DNA from: Papaver somniferum
Lineage: Eukaryota; Streptophyta; Magnoliopsida; Ranunculales; Papaveraceae
Reading direction: 5' to 3'
NCBI RefSeq assembly: GCF_003573695.1
Contig: NC_039358.1
Span: 94,872,881-94,936,880, forward strand
DNA: 64,000 nucleotides
Positions 22,354 through 35,369 of the stretch are shown in pieces. The notes under the pieces were generated by a model, which saw only the letters and a program-made list of their open reading frames with translations, had not been told where the DNA came from and did no database searches. The position numbers were made by a program, and so were the translations under genes. The number at the start of each line of letters is the position of its first letter. Within the stretch, counting starts at the first letter, position 1.

Positions 22354-24299
22354 TGTTGATGGTGGTTTTTAGTTCAGGGTTAAAACCGTATAACCCTATA
22401 TTTATGAGCCTTTGTTCAACAAATAAATAGAGCCATTTAAAGGTGATGAGTGCCTACGCCTATTTGCTTACATATTTATTGAGCTATTCAGCATACTTAT
22501 ATATGAAATTTATTCAGAATAGTGTTGGTTGCAAAATCCCAGACATCCTGTAAATTTTATTAATCTCCCACATGCATTATTCACTAATGCATGGCTTGCT
22601 GAGTATTTTTCCTATGTTATGTTCTCAGTTGAACTCTTAATATTGACATGATATGAAAACTAATGTTTGTTCTCGGCTGAGCAACATGAGTTTCCCAAAG
22701 TGTCAGGATTAAGATGTGCATGAAAGTACTCAATCAGAAGCACGCAAGCTGCGCTGCCCTCTGAGAAAAAAATTAGTGATTTTGTAACAACATACAAATT
22801 CACCAAAACTGATTAATTTTGTGTCAACTCGTAAAATTCAATTTTTTTAACCTAATTTCTATCAATTTACAAAAATTAGGTTTTTTGCGGCCTACGCAAT
22901 ATCTCGATCCCTATTGGTCGACACTAAACCTAGGCAAACTATGAAATTGGTCCATCATGGAACTAGTAGGAGCATAATCCTACCAGAAGTTGGAAAACAA
23001 GAAATAAAATGAAATTGCGACAAAAAAGGCAGCAGCAAAAGGGGCGCGGGCGTGCCGTTTGGCCGGCCGGTTTTCCCTAGATGGCATCTCCCATGACCGA
23101 CCGGACATGCCCCATATTGATACCTTCTGGCCCCTCTTTCCTGCTAGCCAATCAAATCGCTCCAAAGCCGCAACCTATACTTTTAATTGAAGGTAGAAGT
23201 TAGCTGGTCGACGCGCTTAAATTCTTAAGAAATTGAATCTAGGCTGTCCCTGACAGTATTAAAACGATCACGGCCATCCAACTTAGCCGGCCGATTTAAT
23301 GAGCCTGGCCTTCTCCCGGCGTGAGAAAACAAGCTCCACGATAATCACCAACATACTTTCTATTATTTTATCCAATCAGAACTCTCCTAGCCCGCAACCA
23401 TCATTCACGATTGCTAGCCGAAGTAGGCTAATCGAGTGGACTGAAAAGGGTCTTAATTAGGTCAACACTGCCCATGGCAATCTTAATCAATCGCAACCAT
23501 CCAACTTGGCTAGCCGATTTAACCGGCTTAGATGCAATTTGGGCCGACCAATGAGGTGTCGTTATGTTCACCGGAGGCCCGTGCGACCAACCACATCTCT
23601 TCTAGCCTATGCGATATGCTCTAAATCATTGACCAAAGTGGGCTAGTCATGCGGCCTACAAAAAGTATTAAATAAATTCAACAATCAATAACTGCCGCAA
23701 ATCATCTCAACCATCCAACTTGGCTAGACGATTTAACCAGTTTAGATTTAATTTGGGTCGACCAATAGGATATCAAAATGGTTGTCGGCTATCATTCTCT
23801 TATAAAGACCGACCACCTCATCCTTAACGTACATGGATAGATCCTGAAAGCTTCCCAAACATGATCGGTCATGTTTATTTTAAGACATTAAGTTCCGCGA
23901 CTAACCAAAACAAGCTTTATACAACGATGCTTCATGAGTATCGATTAGCTTAAGTTGCTTGCTTAAAAGCGATGCTTTATATGCATCGATTACAAACGAT
24001 ATTTTGTAAATATCAATTTCACAAATAACTTAATTATTTAACCTAAAAGCATTATGTGTTATTTTTCTACGGAAAGTCACATAGCTTGACCTGTCACATA
24101 TGACTGCCTGCTGCCTAGCTTGCGCGTGATTGGTCGAAATATTTAGGTCTTGCAAACAAGACTCGCTTAGCAACTACCATGTAGGATTTGTTCCCTTCAT
24201 CATGTAAATTTCTAAATATTTTCTAGAAAATACTCGAGATATCAAACATGTCACAAACTGGAGGATGTTCATCAGGGTATTGGTCTGGCGGTTTACAAT
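22354..24299 (+). mobile_element. T-b host LTR, first part
   Basis: Starts TGTTGATGGTGG and follows the family T LTR, diverged by perhaps 25-30 percent from T-c, to CATCAGGGTATTGGTCTGGCGG..ACAAT. There T-c interrupts it (24300). Around 23275-23780 it carries three diverged copies of a ~200-bp unit marked by CATCCAACTTGGCTAGCCGA and TTGGGCCGACCAAT. It continues after T-c at 42111. Open frames such as 23165-22980 (minus) show no homology and are taken as chance. Confidence 0.82.
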
Positions 24300-25178
24300 T
24301 GTTGATGGTGGTTTTCAGTTCAAGGATAAATTTGTAAAATCTTGCATTTAATATGACGTCACTCTGCAAAGAAACAGAGCCATGTAAAAGTGATGAGTGT
24401 TCAACCTCTCCAATGTTGCATTTATTGAGCAACTCAATATATTCACATAAAATTTATCCAGGAATGGTGCATGTAGCAACAATCCCAGATATTCTGTAAA
24501 TTTCAGCACCTTGCCTATATTATCCAATTAATATGAGCTTCTTTGAATGCTTTCTGTGCTATGTTCCCCGACTGAACCCTTAATATTGATATGACATGAC
24601 AATTAATGTTCACTCGCAGCAGAGTAGCATGAATTTCCCGAAATATCAAGGTTAAGGTCTTTGCATAAAAGTACTCAATAGGAAAGCATACTTCTCTCCG
24701 GCAATAAATTTAAAGGACTCTATGCAGAGTTCGATCAATTTTGTGATAACTCACGAAAATCAAATCTCAACCCTATTAATTTGCAAAATTAGGGTTTTGC
24801 GCCCCGCGCAGTATATCAAACCCGCTGGTCGAAACTAAACCTAGGCATGCTAGGCAATTGATCCGCCATGGATTAGTAGGTACAAAATCCTACCTAAAAT
24901 CATAAAACAAAGGATAAAAGAGGAGCCGCGGAAAATAGGAGCAGTAGCAAAGGGAGGTGTGGTCGTGCCATAGGCCAGCTAGTGCCACTTGCAGATGGCC
25001 ACACCCCCATGCTGCTTGACCGTTCCTCCTCTTCCCATCGACCAATCAGGTCGCTTCAAACCCGCCACACACACTAGAAATGTGGCCACACCCATGTCTG
25101 GCCGTTCCCTTTTCTATTGACCAATCAGGTCGCTCTAAACCTGCCACAGTATTAAAAGAGGCAAATTTCGCCAGATGG
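24300..25178 (+). mobile_element. T-c 5' LTR, first part
   Basis: TGTTGATGGTGGTTTTCAG, closely matching the T-c 3' LTR from 39463. It is interrupted after CCAGATGG by Ath-a; the 3' LTR copy reads GCCAGATGGTCACAATG without the insert. The host target duplication is ACAAT (24295-24299) against ACAGC (42111-42115), differing by two transitions. Confidence 0.88.
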
Positions 25179-26701
25179 TGATGTATTTTCAAAAGTTGTT
25201 GTGAATAGTGGTAAGAACTGGGGTTCTTTTCGAACTTGTGAAGGAGATAAATTTTTTTTAGATTTAAATAAATTTTATAAGTGAAGCAAAATAGCAAAGT
25301 GATTGGAATATTTTTGGAGAAACTGGGGCTAAGGATTCCACTTTTTCTACCAATTTAAAATGATATTTCTAATATTATTATGCAAATTTTTCCTTTTAAA
25401 TAGTTTTAATTATTGCAAAAATGGATTTTATAAAAGAATAAATGTAAGTTAAAAGCATGGAATATCAAAAACTCTAAGTCAAGCATATACCATCAATTAA
25501 AATGACAACTATTTAATAAAAATCCTTGGAAAAACTCTTTGTTCAAGGCAAATAATTAAATATAATAAATTACATAAATAATTAAAATAGAAATTACCCC
25601 TTTTTCATTGGCCGAATAGTTTCCTCCGTTGCCCCAGAGGATGGGTTTAGCTCATCATTGTGTAAACTTACTCAAAATTGATATTCATTGCTCAAAAGAT
25701 GTTTACAAGGATGAAATGGAGAAAAATGATAAAATCGGGTGTTTGCAACGTTTATAACTGTTGCAAACACCGCTACAAAGAACGATATCCCTAAAGTGAA
25801 GTAGTATTTAGAATACTACGACCCACAGTCGACAGTCGTTGTCACTGTTGATAAACGACTATCTTGGTCAGTGTGTTATTCGCGTTCTTCCCTTCCAGCA
25901 GCAGCAGAAACTTTCTTCTCTGGAAGTTTTTCTATCGATTCCCTTGAACTCTATGTTGCTCTATTCTATCCCCTATCACTTGCCAACCTTTCTAGTAGAC
26001 CCAAGGAGCATATTTATACTCAAAAACACGCTGAAATCCATCGCTATAACTCCAGATAATCCTTCATTACTCGGGAAGTGAAGAGAATATTTTCTTACCA
26101 TTTTTGGAATTTCACACGTAAACTTCATTGTAGCACGCTCCAATTCAGCTTATACACGCCTCAGAATTCGTCTAACGCTAGCAGAACTTCTCCATGCAAA
26201 GCAGAAACATATTTTTGCTCGTGTTACAGTCCACGTACTCTGTTTTGGGATTGTGAATCACACCGAGAATTCCATCCAAATTTAATCGATCTTGTCACTC
26301 ATACTGTGTTTCTTAACCTATATCACATCTCTCTACCAAATTTCAACCATTGAATCGACTCATAACCCCTTCATTTTCTCAATTGAAATTCTTCCAGAAC
26401 TGTTTAAGTATTTCCCGCCAAAATTCAAATTTTGAATTCTTGAAGATGACTGCCCCTAACCGTCTGTGGAGTGTAACTAGCAGGTGCCACTTATAAATTG
26501 AGGTGCCCCTTATCCAAAACAGAGAGTCCGAATAACAAATGTCCTCCGGGATGCTTCGCATAATTTTTCGAGACGATTTTTCCAAAATTATTTATTTCCA
26601 AAAAAATACCTACAAACACATAAAACACCATAATAAGGACGAAAACGAGTACTATCAATAGAAACATTGAGGACAATTCATACACAAAAATGTGTCTACC
26701 A
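25179..26701 (-). mobile_element. Ath-a 3' LTR
   Basis: 1523 bp, very similar to 32043-33508. It keeps a segment at 25698-25767 that the other LTR has lost, including a perfect 12-bp inverted repeat (25738-25749 and 25760-25771, GGTGTTTGCAAC and its complement, 10-nt loop). On the minus strand the purine-rich AAGTTTGGGGGTATT just before it (26702-26716) is the polypurine tract. Confidence 0.9.
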
Positions 26702-27999
26702 AATACCCCCAAACTTATTATTTGCTAGTCCTCGAGCAAATTTATTCTAGAAAGGAAAATCATTTGAACCCCTAGGTGGACCTAGTGGCAGAGTGTTGTC
26801 TCCGGAGGGTTTACCAGAGGTGCACCCACAAAACCTTTACTCAAGACCCTAGCTAAATATGCAGAACCTTGGAAGGCACTAAAGAATCTCCTTGGTTGGC
26901 ATACTTATTGACTACAGGAGGAAGTACCCTGACGCGAAATTCCAATTGTTGTACACGAGTTTGCACTCAAGCGTACTAAAATTCATATAAAGTGACAGAG
27001 CTTTACTAAGATAGTTTTACAATGGAAATCATACTCGGAGTCAAACTAATCACATGAAAAGATCAAGAAGATGGAAAAAGAAAAATGTAGATGTTTGAAA
27101 AGTGAACGGTGTTTCCCATATCTGTCTGAAGGCCTCTGCCAAGATGAACCTAACCTAAATGAATGAGATACCGGTCTGACTAATATCAACACGACTGCCA
27201 AATACAAGGGAACCAGTGGTCGATAATCCTAACTCTAGGTCAACATAACTGGCATATACAAGGGTACCAGTGGTCGACTTTATTGAACACACATTTATTT
27301 AAGAACTAACAACATGATTAGATCTTGTGGATCCAAGTGCATGCTTCTTATCAGCAGATTACATGGTAATTCCCGTGGATCCTGCATTCCACGCTTGTTT
27401 AGGCGACGGAGACAGGGAGAACACACACATATTGCTATCCAAGTGTTAGTATTTATTCCGATTGGTCTATTGGTCTGGTCTAAAGTAATAATAATAATTT
27501 TTTTTTTTTTTTGTAGAGAGTACTCAGTCACTCTATTTCACCCTAGCAATGGTAACAACTTGAATCGTGTGCCCCACCGAATCACTTGAAAACGTAAAGT
27601 AAAAATAGAAAGTGAAAAGGACTCGAAAAGATATGGCGAAACTATCATGTTATTTGTAACACCTGAGCTCTGTGCTTTTATGAATAGACTCTATAGATGT
27701 TTCCATCTAGTCAGATTGGTTCCTCAACTCCTAAAACCAAAATGCTTCCATCCACTTAGATTGGTTAGTGCCCTCTTTAATAAGCATAAATTTTCTAGGC
27801 TCTGGAGTTTAAGCTAACAAAAAGTTTCTTCCCCACCCCGAAACTTAAATTTAACATTGTCCTCAATGTTCTAAAGATGAAATTAAAAGCATGAACAAGG
27901 AGAAATTGATACCACTGGAGGGAAAAAAATAAGGAAGGATATTACCGAATCACATGAGTGCGGGAGCCTCCCAGTAAATGCTAAATTTATAGTCATTAG
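26702..27999 (-). mobile_element. Ath-a 3' noncoding region
   Basis: Between the gag-protease frame and the 3' LTR. It includes a run of about 16 T (27490-27511), near-repeats of AAGGG-ACCAGTGGTCGA (27207 and 27261) and of TCCATC-AGT-AGATTGGTT (27703 and 27748). No coding frame with homology. Reverse transcriptase, RNase H and integrase motifs, which would follow protease in a full element, are absent. Confidence 0.7.
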
Positions 28000-30996
28000 C
28001 TAGACATCAAGTACCTCTAAAAGAATTGTCACCTTCCAAAGTCGAAACAATTGTGGGTCCATATGACCAAACAGAGCTAACACAAGCATGAGACAACTGC
28101 ACTGGATTAGAAAAATGAACAGAAGGAGTACGTCCTCATCTAAGGTTTCTGTCAAAACAACTGGGTTCGCATGATTGAGATTCAAATGTGTGTCTTGATA
28201 ACTAGAATCATCCGTAAAATGGGTCTCTAATACCTGGGTTACCTCCTGGACAGTATCAGGAGGATCGGGTTGCAGAGTCTGAACAAACTCTAGTAATATT
28301 TCAGACGTACAAGACTCGAGTCCCAAGTTAGGGACTTCGATTAGAGATATTCGAAAATCGCCAGAATCGTCTTTACCCCCAAACTTAGGGTGAACAATCT
28401 CCTCGAATGGACCAAAGTCTATGGGATGGAATCTAGGGTCCATAAAGTCGGCACAATAACTAGATTCTTTTGGGGATTGTTCATCTAAATGAACAATATC
28501 CTCGTATAATGGATTATTAAAGAAAATCTCTAGCATAGGCTCATCAGCTAAGGTGTTTGTCAAGTCTACCTCCTCCGAAGCACTGGGGGGTTCATCAAAC
28601 AATGGATTATCAAGCATATTGCAGGCTAACGGATCAGGTACTAGAGTGCTAATCATGTTCACCATTTCTAAATCATCTATCTCAGAAGACTTAATGACAT
28701 TGAAGACATTTAGCTCAGTAGTCATATTACCAAAAGATATGTTCATAAGTCCGGTTCTACAATTGATGATAGCATTAGATGTGGCTAAGAATGGGCGACC
28801 TAAAATCACCGGGATGTGAGCACTTGGGTCCTGAACTGGTTGGGTGTCTAGAACAAAAAATCCACTGGATAGATAAATTTATCAACCTCAATCAGAACAT
28901 CCTCTATGACACCACGAGGGACTTTGACAGACCTATCAGCTAATTGTAGTGTCATGTTGGTCGGTTTCAGCTTACCAAGACCTAGCTGGTTGTATACATG
29001 ATATGGGAGTAAGTTAACACTAGCTCCTAAGTCAAGTAATGCCTTATCGACCATGTGATTACCAATTGCACAAGATATGGTAGGGCATCCAGGGTCCTTG
29101 TACTTAGGGATGTTTGGTTCAGAAGAATTGAACTTACTTGACCAGCTAAAAAGGCTTTCTTATGGACATTAAGCTTACGCTTCCGTGTACAAAGATCCTT
29201 AAGGAACTTGGAATAAGCCGGTAGTTGCCTAATTGCCTCTAGTAACGGAAGGTTTATGGTAACTTTCTTAAAAACCTCCATTATGTCATTGAAGTTGGAT
29301 TCATTTTTCGTTGGTACTAGCAACCGTGGGAATGGGGCTCTGGGAACGAAGTGAGGCTCAACAGGACCCTCATTGGTCTCTTTAGAGACTCTATCAGTCT
29401 CTTCATTCTCTGGCTCAGCAGGGTGAACTACAACATGTTCACTATCAGGCATGGCAACCTTGTTGTCAACTTTCTTTCCACTCCTAAGGGTTGTAATAGC
29501 ATTCACATGATCATAAGATCTTCCTCCTATTTCATGAACTCCTTTAGGATTAGGTTGTGTTTGACTAGGAAACTTTCCATCTTCTCTCTCACTTATAAAC
29601 TTAGCTATTTGTCCTACTTGAAGTTTTAATTCGGCAAGACTTTGGGAATTATCCTTAAATTGTTGCCTAGTTTCTTGTTGAAAGCTCATGTGGTTCTTTG
29701 ATAGCATTATGAGATTTTCCTCTAAGGCAGAGATCTTTTTCTCGGAATTGTTCTGAAACTGAGTATGACCTGAAGAGTTCTGAAAACCAAATCCTGGGGG
29801 AGGCTGAAAATTACTAGATTGGCCTTGATTCTGACACTTAGACCAAGAAAAATTAGGATGGTTTCTCCAACCAGGATTTTAGGTCTCTGAGTATGGGTCA
29901 ATCTTCTGACGGTTCTCAAACCTAGCATTGTTATAGACAGCATGAGCTTGCTCTTCACTAACCTGACCTTCCCAAAATGAATTATCGGGCTCTATTCCAC
30001 AACTAGATACTTGATAGGATCTATTAGGTTCAACAAGGGACCTATTTTTAGACTTACCCATTTCCAAAGCTTCTAACCTTCTAGACAAAGCAGCAAACTT
30101 AGCATCAGACGCAAAACTTGTATCTACCACATTGGTGCTACTTCTATTGACCAAGAGTCTTTTAGGGGGTTCAACACAAGATTCCCACTGTTGGGATTTT
30201 TCAGCGATAACTTCTAAGAAGGTAAAAGCATCATCAGCACTTTTTTTAGTGAACTCACCAGTGCACATAGACTCAACCATGGCTTTGGTCGAATAGTCTA
30301 AACCATCATAAATAATTTGTACGAGTTTCTTCTTATCAAATCCATGGTGAGGACACTGAGATAGGAGATCATTGAATCTCTCTAAAAATCTATAAAAAGA
30401 CTCTCCCTCTTGTTGCACACTAGCACTAAGTATCTGCCTAACAGCTGCAGTTTTATGCTTAGGGTAGAATTTCATATAGAAAGCGGCAATAAGTTCCTTC
30501 CATGTTTCAATGGATTCAGATGGTAGGTTGTTCAGCCAGGTCTTGGCTTTATCTCTCAAGGAAAAGGGAAACATCTTAAGTTTCAAGACTTCATCAGTAA
30601 GGTCTCTTATTCTAATTGTCCCACAAATTTCCTCAAAGTCCCTAATATGGAAATAAGGGTTCTCATCATCTTTCCTAAGAATATAGGGATCATCTGGAGA
30701 ATACTAGGTTTTATCTCGAAATTAGCCGTAGTGGCTGGCAATTTAATGCACGAAGATCGGTTGGTCCTAGTTGGGAACATGTAATCTTTCAAAGTTGCCA
30801 TCGCTGGCATAACAGAAGTACTAGGGGTACTTTCCTCACGAAGAGACAGATTCTCAAAACTGAAGTTTCCAAAAACAGGGCTCTCAAAAGAACAATCTTC
30901 GAGCTCCCTGCTTATATCAGAAGAACTACTAGGTTTTTCGCTAATCAATCGACCTAGAGTATCTCTTTTCCAAGCCCTATTAACAAAATCGGGCAT
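28000..30996 (-). pseudogene. Ath-a gag and retropepsin, frameshifted
   Basis: Minus-strand Athila-type gag plus aspartic protease in several frames. Start ATG at 30996. After about 100 residues (to FEIKPSILQMIPIF) a frameshift near 30690 moves the reading into the conserved gag core (from 30586: KMFPFSLRDKAKTWLNNLP, FYMKFYPKHKTAAVRQ, GESFYRFLERFNDLLSQCPHHG). This is the Retrotrans_gag region that assembles the particle. Another frame break near 29880 leads to a linker. The protease then carries ALLDLGASVNLLP (29054-28848; DLGAS is normal for this lineage) and, after one more shift, VILGRPFLATSNAIINCRTG-like sequence (28809 on). A unique acidic tail of about 220 residues (EDIVHLDEQSPKESS, HPIDFGPFEE) follows. 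At least three frame breaks make it non-functional. Confidence 0.87.
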
Positions 30997-32020
30997 ACAC
31001 TAAAAAAATCAAAAAGAAATAAAAATCCTAACATGAAGGTTCTAGCAATCACACAGCAGGCTGACTTGACTTTACCACAACAAACCTAGAGATTTCTGGC
31101 AAACAACAAGCATGATGGCTCACTTAGATTGTTTCTAGACTAGATTCTATATCTCGAAAGGGAATTCGTTACAATTTAAGCAAACCCCTCTGAAATCAAT
31201 CTGATACCCAAGGCCTCACCGCAGTACAAGGCGGCGCAGTCACGCATTCAACTCACAGAAACCGTCATGAACTTCGAAGTATGCTAAAAGAATAACCAAT
31301 ATCCTTCGAAAATTTTTCCTAACAAGCTCGATACCCTATAGGTCTCTTTCTAATCAGATTTTAAAGTTTGGGTTCGTGTTAGGTTTTGTTCTCCTAAAGC
31401 GGGCAAGAAGGGAGCGGTGATGAAATCCGAACCCTTATCTTGTTTAGGCCAGGCCTTTCCCTTTACTAGGAAAATAAAGACAGTCTGGTTCGTCCTCAAA
31501 CAATTAGCACCTTAAGGAGTACAGTAACTCGCTTGCAGGGGATTCGCGAGTGTTTCGATTGGACTTACCTCCCGTACCAGACGGGGGATGAACTGTTGTT
31601 GTCGACTCGGTCCACGACTCCTATGCCGTGTGCGAACCCGAGGGGCCGAGGTGATATTGTAATCACCGTCCTTCTCTGCACACAATTTAATATATATATA
31701 TTTTTTTAATTTGACCCTTCCATAGGGTTTTAAAAAAATAAAGTCCAAGTCCAATTTAAAGTTCAAAAATAAAAAAAAAATAAAAAATTACAGTTTTCCT
31801 CACACACTCTAAAAAAAATTAAAAACTAAATCCTAAAATTGTCCTATTTTCTTCTCTTTTCGCTTTTCGCTTTAAGCTTTTTCCTCTCCAAGTCCTTAGT
31901 TTTCACTTTGAACCTGCAAAATAAAGATAAAAAGAAACGTAAAAAGGAACAAACAATTTAAAAAAGAAATAAAAAAAATAAATAATAAACCTAAAAAAAA
32001 ATTCTACCTAAGCACAGGTC
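30997..32020 (-). mobile_element. Ath-a leader region
   Basis: Non-coding leader between primer site and gag start, with A/T-rich runs at 31685-32000. A GC-richer block at 31540-31680 has no recognised content. No gene is seen. Confidence 0.6.
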
Positions 32021-32036
32021 TGCGTCGGCGGCGCCA
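32021..32036 (-). other. Ath-a primer-binding site
   Basis: On the minus strand TGGCGCCGCCGACGCA, following the 5' LTR end after six bases (AATTTT). Athila-type elements typically have TTTTTGGCGCCG here. The 3' half differs from the common GTTGCCGGGG version, so the exact tRNA is uncertain. Confidence 0.75.
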
Positions 32037-32042
32037 AAAATT

Positions 32043-33508
32043 TGATGTATTTTCAAAAGTTGTTGTGAATAGTGGTAAGAACTGGGGTTCTTTTCGAACT
32101 TGTGAAGGAGATAATTTTTTTTTAGATTTAAATAAATTTTATAAGTGAAGCAAAATAGCAAAGTGATTGGAATATTTTTGGAGAAACTGGGGCTAAGGAT
32201 TCCACTTTTTCTACCAATTTAAAATGATATTTCTAATATTATTATGCAAATTTTTCCTTTTAAATAGTTTTAATTATTGCAAAAATGGATTTTATAAAAG
32301 AATAAATGTAAGTTAAAAGCATGGAATATCAAAAACTCTAAGTCAAGCATATACCATCAATTAAAATGACAACTATTTAATAAAAATCCTTGGAAAAACT
32401 CTTTGTTCAAGGCAAATAATTAAATATAATAAATTGCATAAATAATTAAAATAGAAATTACCCCTTTTTCATTGGCCGAATAGTTTCCTCCGTTGCCCCA
32501 GAGGATGGGTTTAGCTTATCATTGTGTAAACTTGCTCAAAATTGATATTCATTGCTCAAACACCGTTACAAAGAACGATGTCCCTAAAGTGCAGTAATAT
32601 TTAGAATACTACGACCCACAGTCGACAGTCGTTGTCACTGTTGATAAACGACTATCTTGGTCAGTGTGTTCTTCGCGTTCTTCCCTTCCAGCAGCAGCAA
32701 AAACTTTCTTCTCTGGAAGTTTTTCTATCGATTCCCTTGAACTCTGTGTTGCTTTATTCTATCCCCTCTCACTTGCCAACCTTTCTAGTAGACCCAAGGA
32801 GCATATTTATACTCAAAAACACGCTGAAATCCATCGCTATAACCCCAAATAATCCTTCATTACTCGGGAAGTGAAGAGAATATTTTCTTACCATTTTTGG
32901 AATTTCACACGTAAACTTCATTGTAGCACGCTCCAATTCAGCTTATACACGCCTCAGAATTCGTCTAACGCTAGCAGAACTTCTCCATGCAAAGCAGAAA
33001 CATATTTTTGCTCGTGTTACAGTCCAAGTACTCTGTTTTGGGCTTGTGAATCACACCGAGAATTCCATCCAAAGTTAATCGATCTTGTCACTCATACTGT
33101 GTTTCTTAACCTATATCACATCTCTCTACCAAATTTCAGCCATTGAATCGACTCATAACCCCTTCATTTTCTCAATTGAAATTCTTCCAGAACTGTTTAA
33201 GTATTTCCCTCCAAAATTCAGAATTTGAATTCTTGAAGATGACTGCCCCCTAACCGTATGTGGAGTGTGACTAGCAGGTGTCCAACTCAGGTGCCCCTTA
33301 TAAATTGAGGTGCCCCTTATCCAAAACAGAGAGTCCGAATAACAAATGTCCTCCGGGATGCTCCGCATAATTTTTCGAGCCGATTTTTCCAAAATTATTT
33401 ATTTCCAAAAAAATACCTACAAACACATAAAAGACCGTAATAAGGACGAAAACGAGTACTATCAATAGAGACATTGAGGACAATTCAGACACAAAAATGT
33501 GTCTACCA
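32043..33508 (-). mobile_element. Ath-a 5' LTR
   Basis: 1466 bp. Compared with 25179-26701 it has a ~76-bp deletion between CTCAAA and CACCG, with CAAA at both edges (microhomology), and about 20 extra bases near 33280. Other differences are scattered single bases, so the insertion is fairly young. Confidence 0.9.
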
Positions 33509-33513
33509 TATTG

Positions 33514-35369
33514 TCACAATGTCAATTGGCTTTTCGAAACCGTGCTAACATGCTAATGGCATGCCAAACGTGCCATTCCGATCCAGCGTGCTAATGGCAT
33601 GCCAAGCATGCCATGCCGCGCCAATATGATAATCAACATTCCAAACGTGCCACTTGCCGCAGTAACTTTCCAAACGTGCCACTTTGCCGCAGTAGCATGT
33701 CGAACGTGTCAACATGCCATAAATAGCGCACCTACGTTCTAACCCACCTCCTGTTCGTGGCCAACGCCGTGACAAATGCTAATTAGGGTATTCTAATAAA
33801 AAACACGACTTTGCTTTAGTGGCATTAGCCGAAACCCTAATTTCCAGTCGTGGCCCAAATTATGCCACTTTGGGCCCCACAACATGCCACGAGCCATGCG
33901 TGACTCAGGAAACCCTAAGAATGGCGCCATGCTATGGCCACTCATAGCCGCCCTTGAACCTGTGTCGATCCCCATGTTATGGCTCTACCATAATTCCTAT
34001 GGCGTGGCCATGACGTTGTTTGCACAAAAACGTCACCGTGCCGCGACCACATGCCACACGCGCAAATTAGGGTTTCGATATGCCAAACCCTAATTTAGTT
34101 AAGGTTGTCACGCCAACCAAGCTAAGTAATGCTCCTCGGGGAATCAAGTTTGATATGACAACTGAAGCCAATGTTGCCGAAGCCATATTTGGGTCTAGCA
34201 TCAATATGCCAAAATCCTAGCCTTCGCCATGCCGCCAAGCCCTAACTTTGGTCACGGTGCCAAATCCTAGCCTTGGCCATGCCGCCAAGCCCTAACTTTG
34301 GACACGACGCCAAATCCTAGCCTTGGACATGCCGTCAAGCCCTTAACTTTGGCCACGACGCCAAATCCTAGCTTTGGCCATGCCACCATGCCACCAACAT
34401 GTGCCAATGGCTCCACTATGCTGTTAAAAGATGCCAACGGAATGTGGCCATAATCAATGGCCACCCTCTCGCATTAATTACAATCTCATCCGTCCAAATT
34501 CTCCACATAATTAATAGGTCTACGGCAAGTTTTAGGCGACCAGCCAAGACAAGCCTAATAGCATCACACGTTATTCTCCTGCGGAAATTCTCCTGACTTT
34601 GACTCGCCACGCATGGATATCTACTACTTAGTTGGCACATAATTAATCAGAATAGTCAGGTCTTGCACACAAGACCCACTCAGTAATCTGCTACACATTT
34701 TCCACGAAAATACTCGAGACATCAAATATGTCACAAAATGGGGGATGCTCATCAGGGTATTGGTCTTGCGGTTTACAGTGTGCGGCGTGCAACACCCCCA
34801 TTATAAGAAAGTGTCAGGAAAGCGGGAAGTTAGTGGCGGAAAGAAGTAGCGGGTGTAAACTAACCCGTTTCCTTCATAGTGGGGACGTGGTTTCTAGCAT
34901 TTACACATTACCCCACTTCTCCATCACTCAATCACTCCCACTTCCTACGAGATCAGCGTGTATTCAATTATGACTTGTATAAATAGGTTTCTACCTATTT
35001 TGACCAGGCAACAGAGTTTTGGTTAACAACAACACAAGTATCCAAAAAAACACCAATGAACTGATAGCTTACATTCCGCAAGCCAGTTCCGTATTCTGAT
35101 ACAAGTCATAAAACAGCCACACCTTCAGAATCAACCATTCTGGTCTCAACATCTTCTTCGCTTCCCTCCCTAAGACCAACCCTTCTCCTTCACTTTGTGA
35201 GCGAAGCAAGGATGGAAAGGCCATTTCTTGGTTTAATCCAGGATTGTACAGATTGATCTCTCGAATCTAAAGTGATCCTGTAGAGTGCATTTGTTTAGGT
35301 GTAAATTCGTTTCTCATCAACACACCCAAATTTACCAAAACCAGCAGAAACAGTTTTTACCCAAAAACG
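33514..35369 (+). mobile_element. T-c 5' LTR, second part
   Basis: Continues the T-c LTR to ..CAGTTTTTACCC-AAAAACG (final A of CA mutated to G). Total 5' LTR is 2735 bp. It contains a GC-rich, CATGCC/CGTGCC-rich block (33530-33770), a tandem repeat (34190-34385) and the usual end (GAGAGATCAATC reverse block near 35255). Open frames within it are chance. Confidence 0.85.
34190..34385 (+). repeat. ~48-bp tandem repeat in T-c 5' LTR
   Basis: About four units of CAAATCCTAGCCTTGGCCATG / CCGCCAAGCCCTAACTTTGG. The 3' LTR has only about 2.5 units (41046-41166), so copy number changed since insertion. Confidence 0.8.

Larger units (their letters stand above)
25179..33508 (-). mobile_element. Ath-a: complete non-autonomous Athila-like element
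   Basis: 8330-bp Ty3/Gypsy element on the minus strand, inserted in the T-c 5' LTR. LTRs are 32043-33508 (5') and 25179-26701 (3'), both TGGTAGACAC..ATACATCA in element orientation. The flanks GATGG (25174-25178) and TATTG (33509-33513) sit exactly where a 5-bp duplication should be but match at only 3 of 5 bases. The uninterrupted site is visible at 40336-40352. Internal content is a gag-protease frame only. At 5.3 kb the internal region is too short for pol, and none is seen. Confidence 0.92.

Noticed and set aside
22980..23165. 61-codon minus-strand frame in the T-b LTR
   Set aside because: Lies inside an LTR and is not conserved in the T-c LTR copies.
25839..26353. Plus-strand frames, also at 32632-33146
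   Set aside because: Duplicated because they lie in the two Ath-a LTRs, antisense to the element, without recognisable motif.
28553..28819. Plus-strand frames over 28.5-29.6 kb
   Set aside because: Antisense shadows of the Ath-a gag-protease frame.
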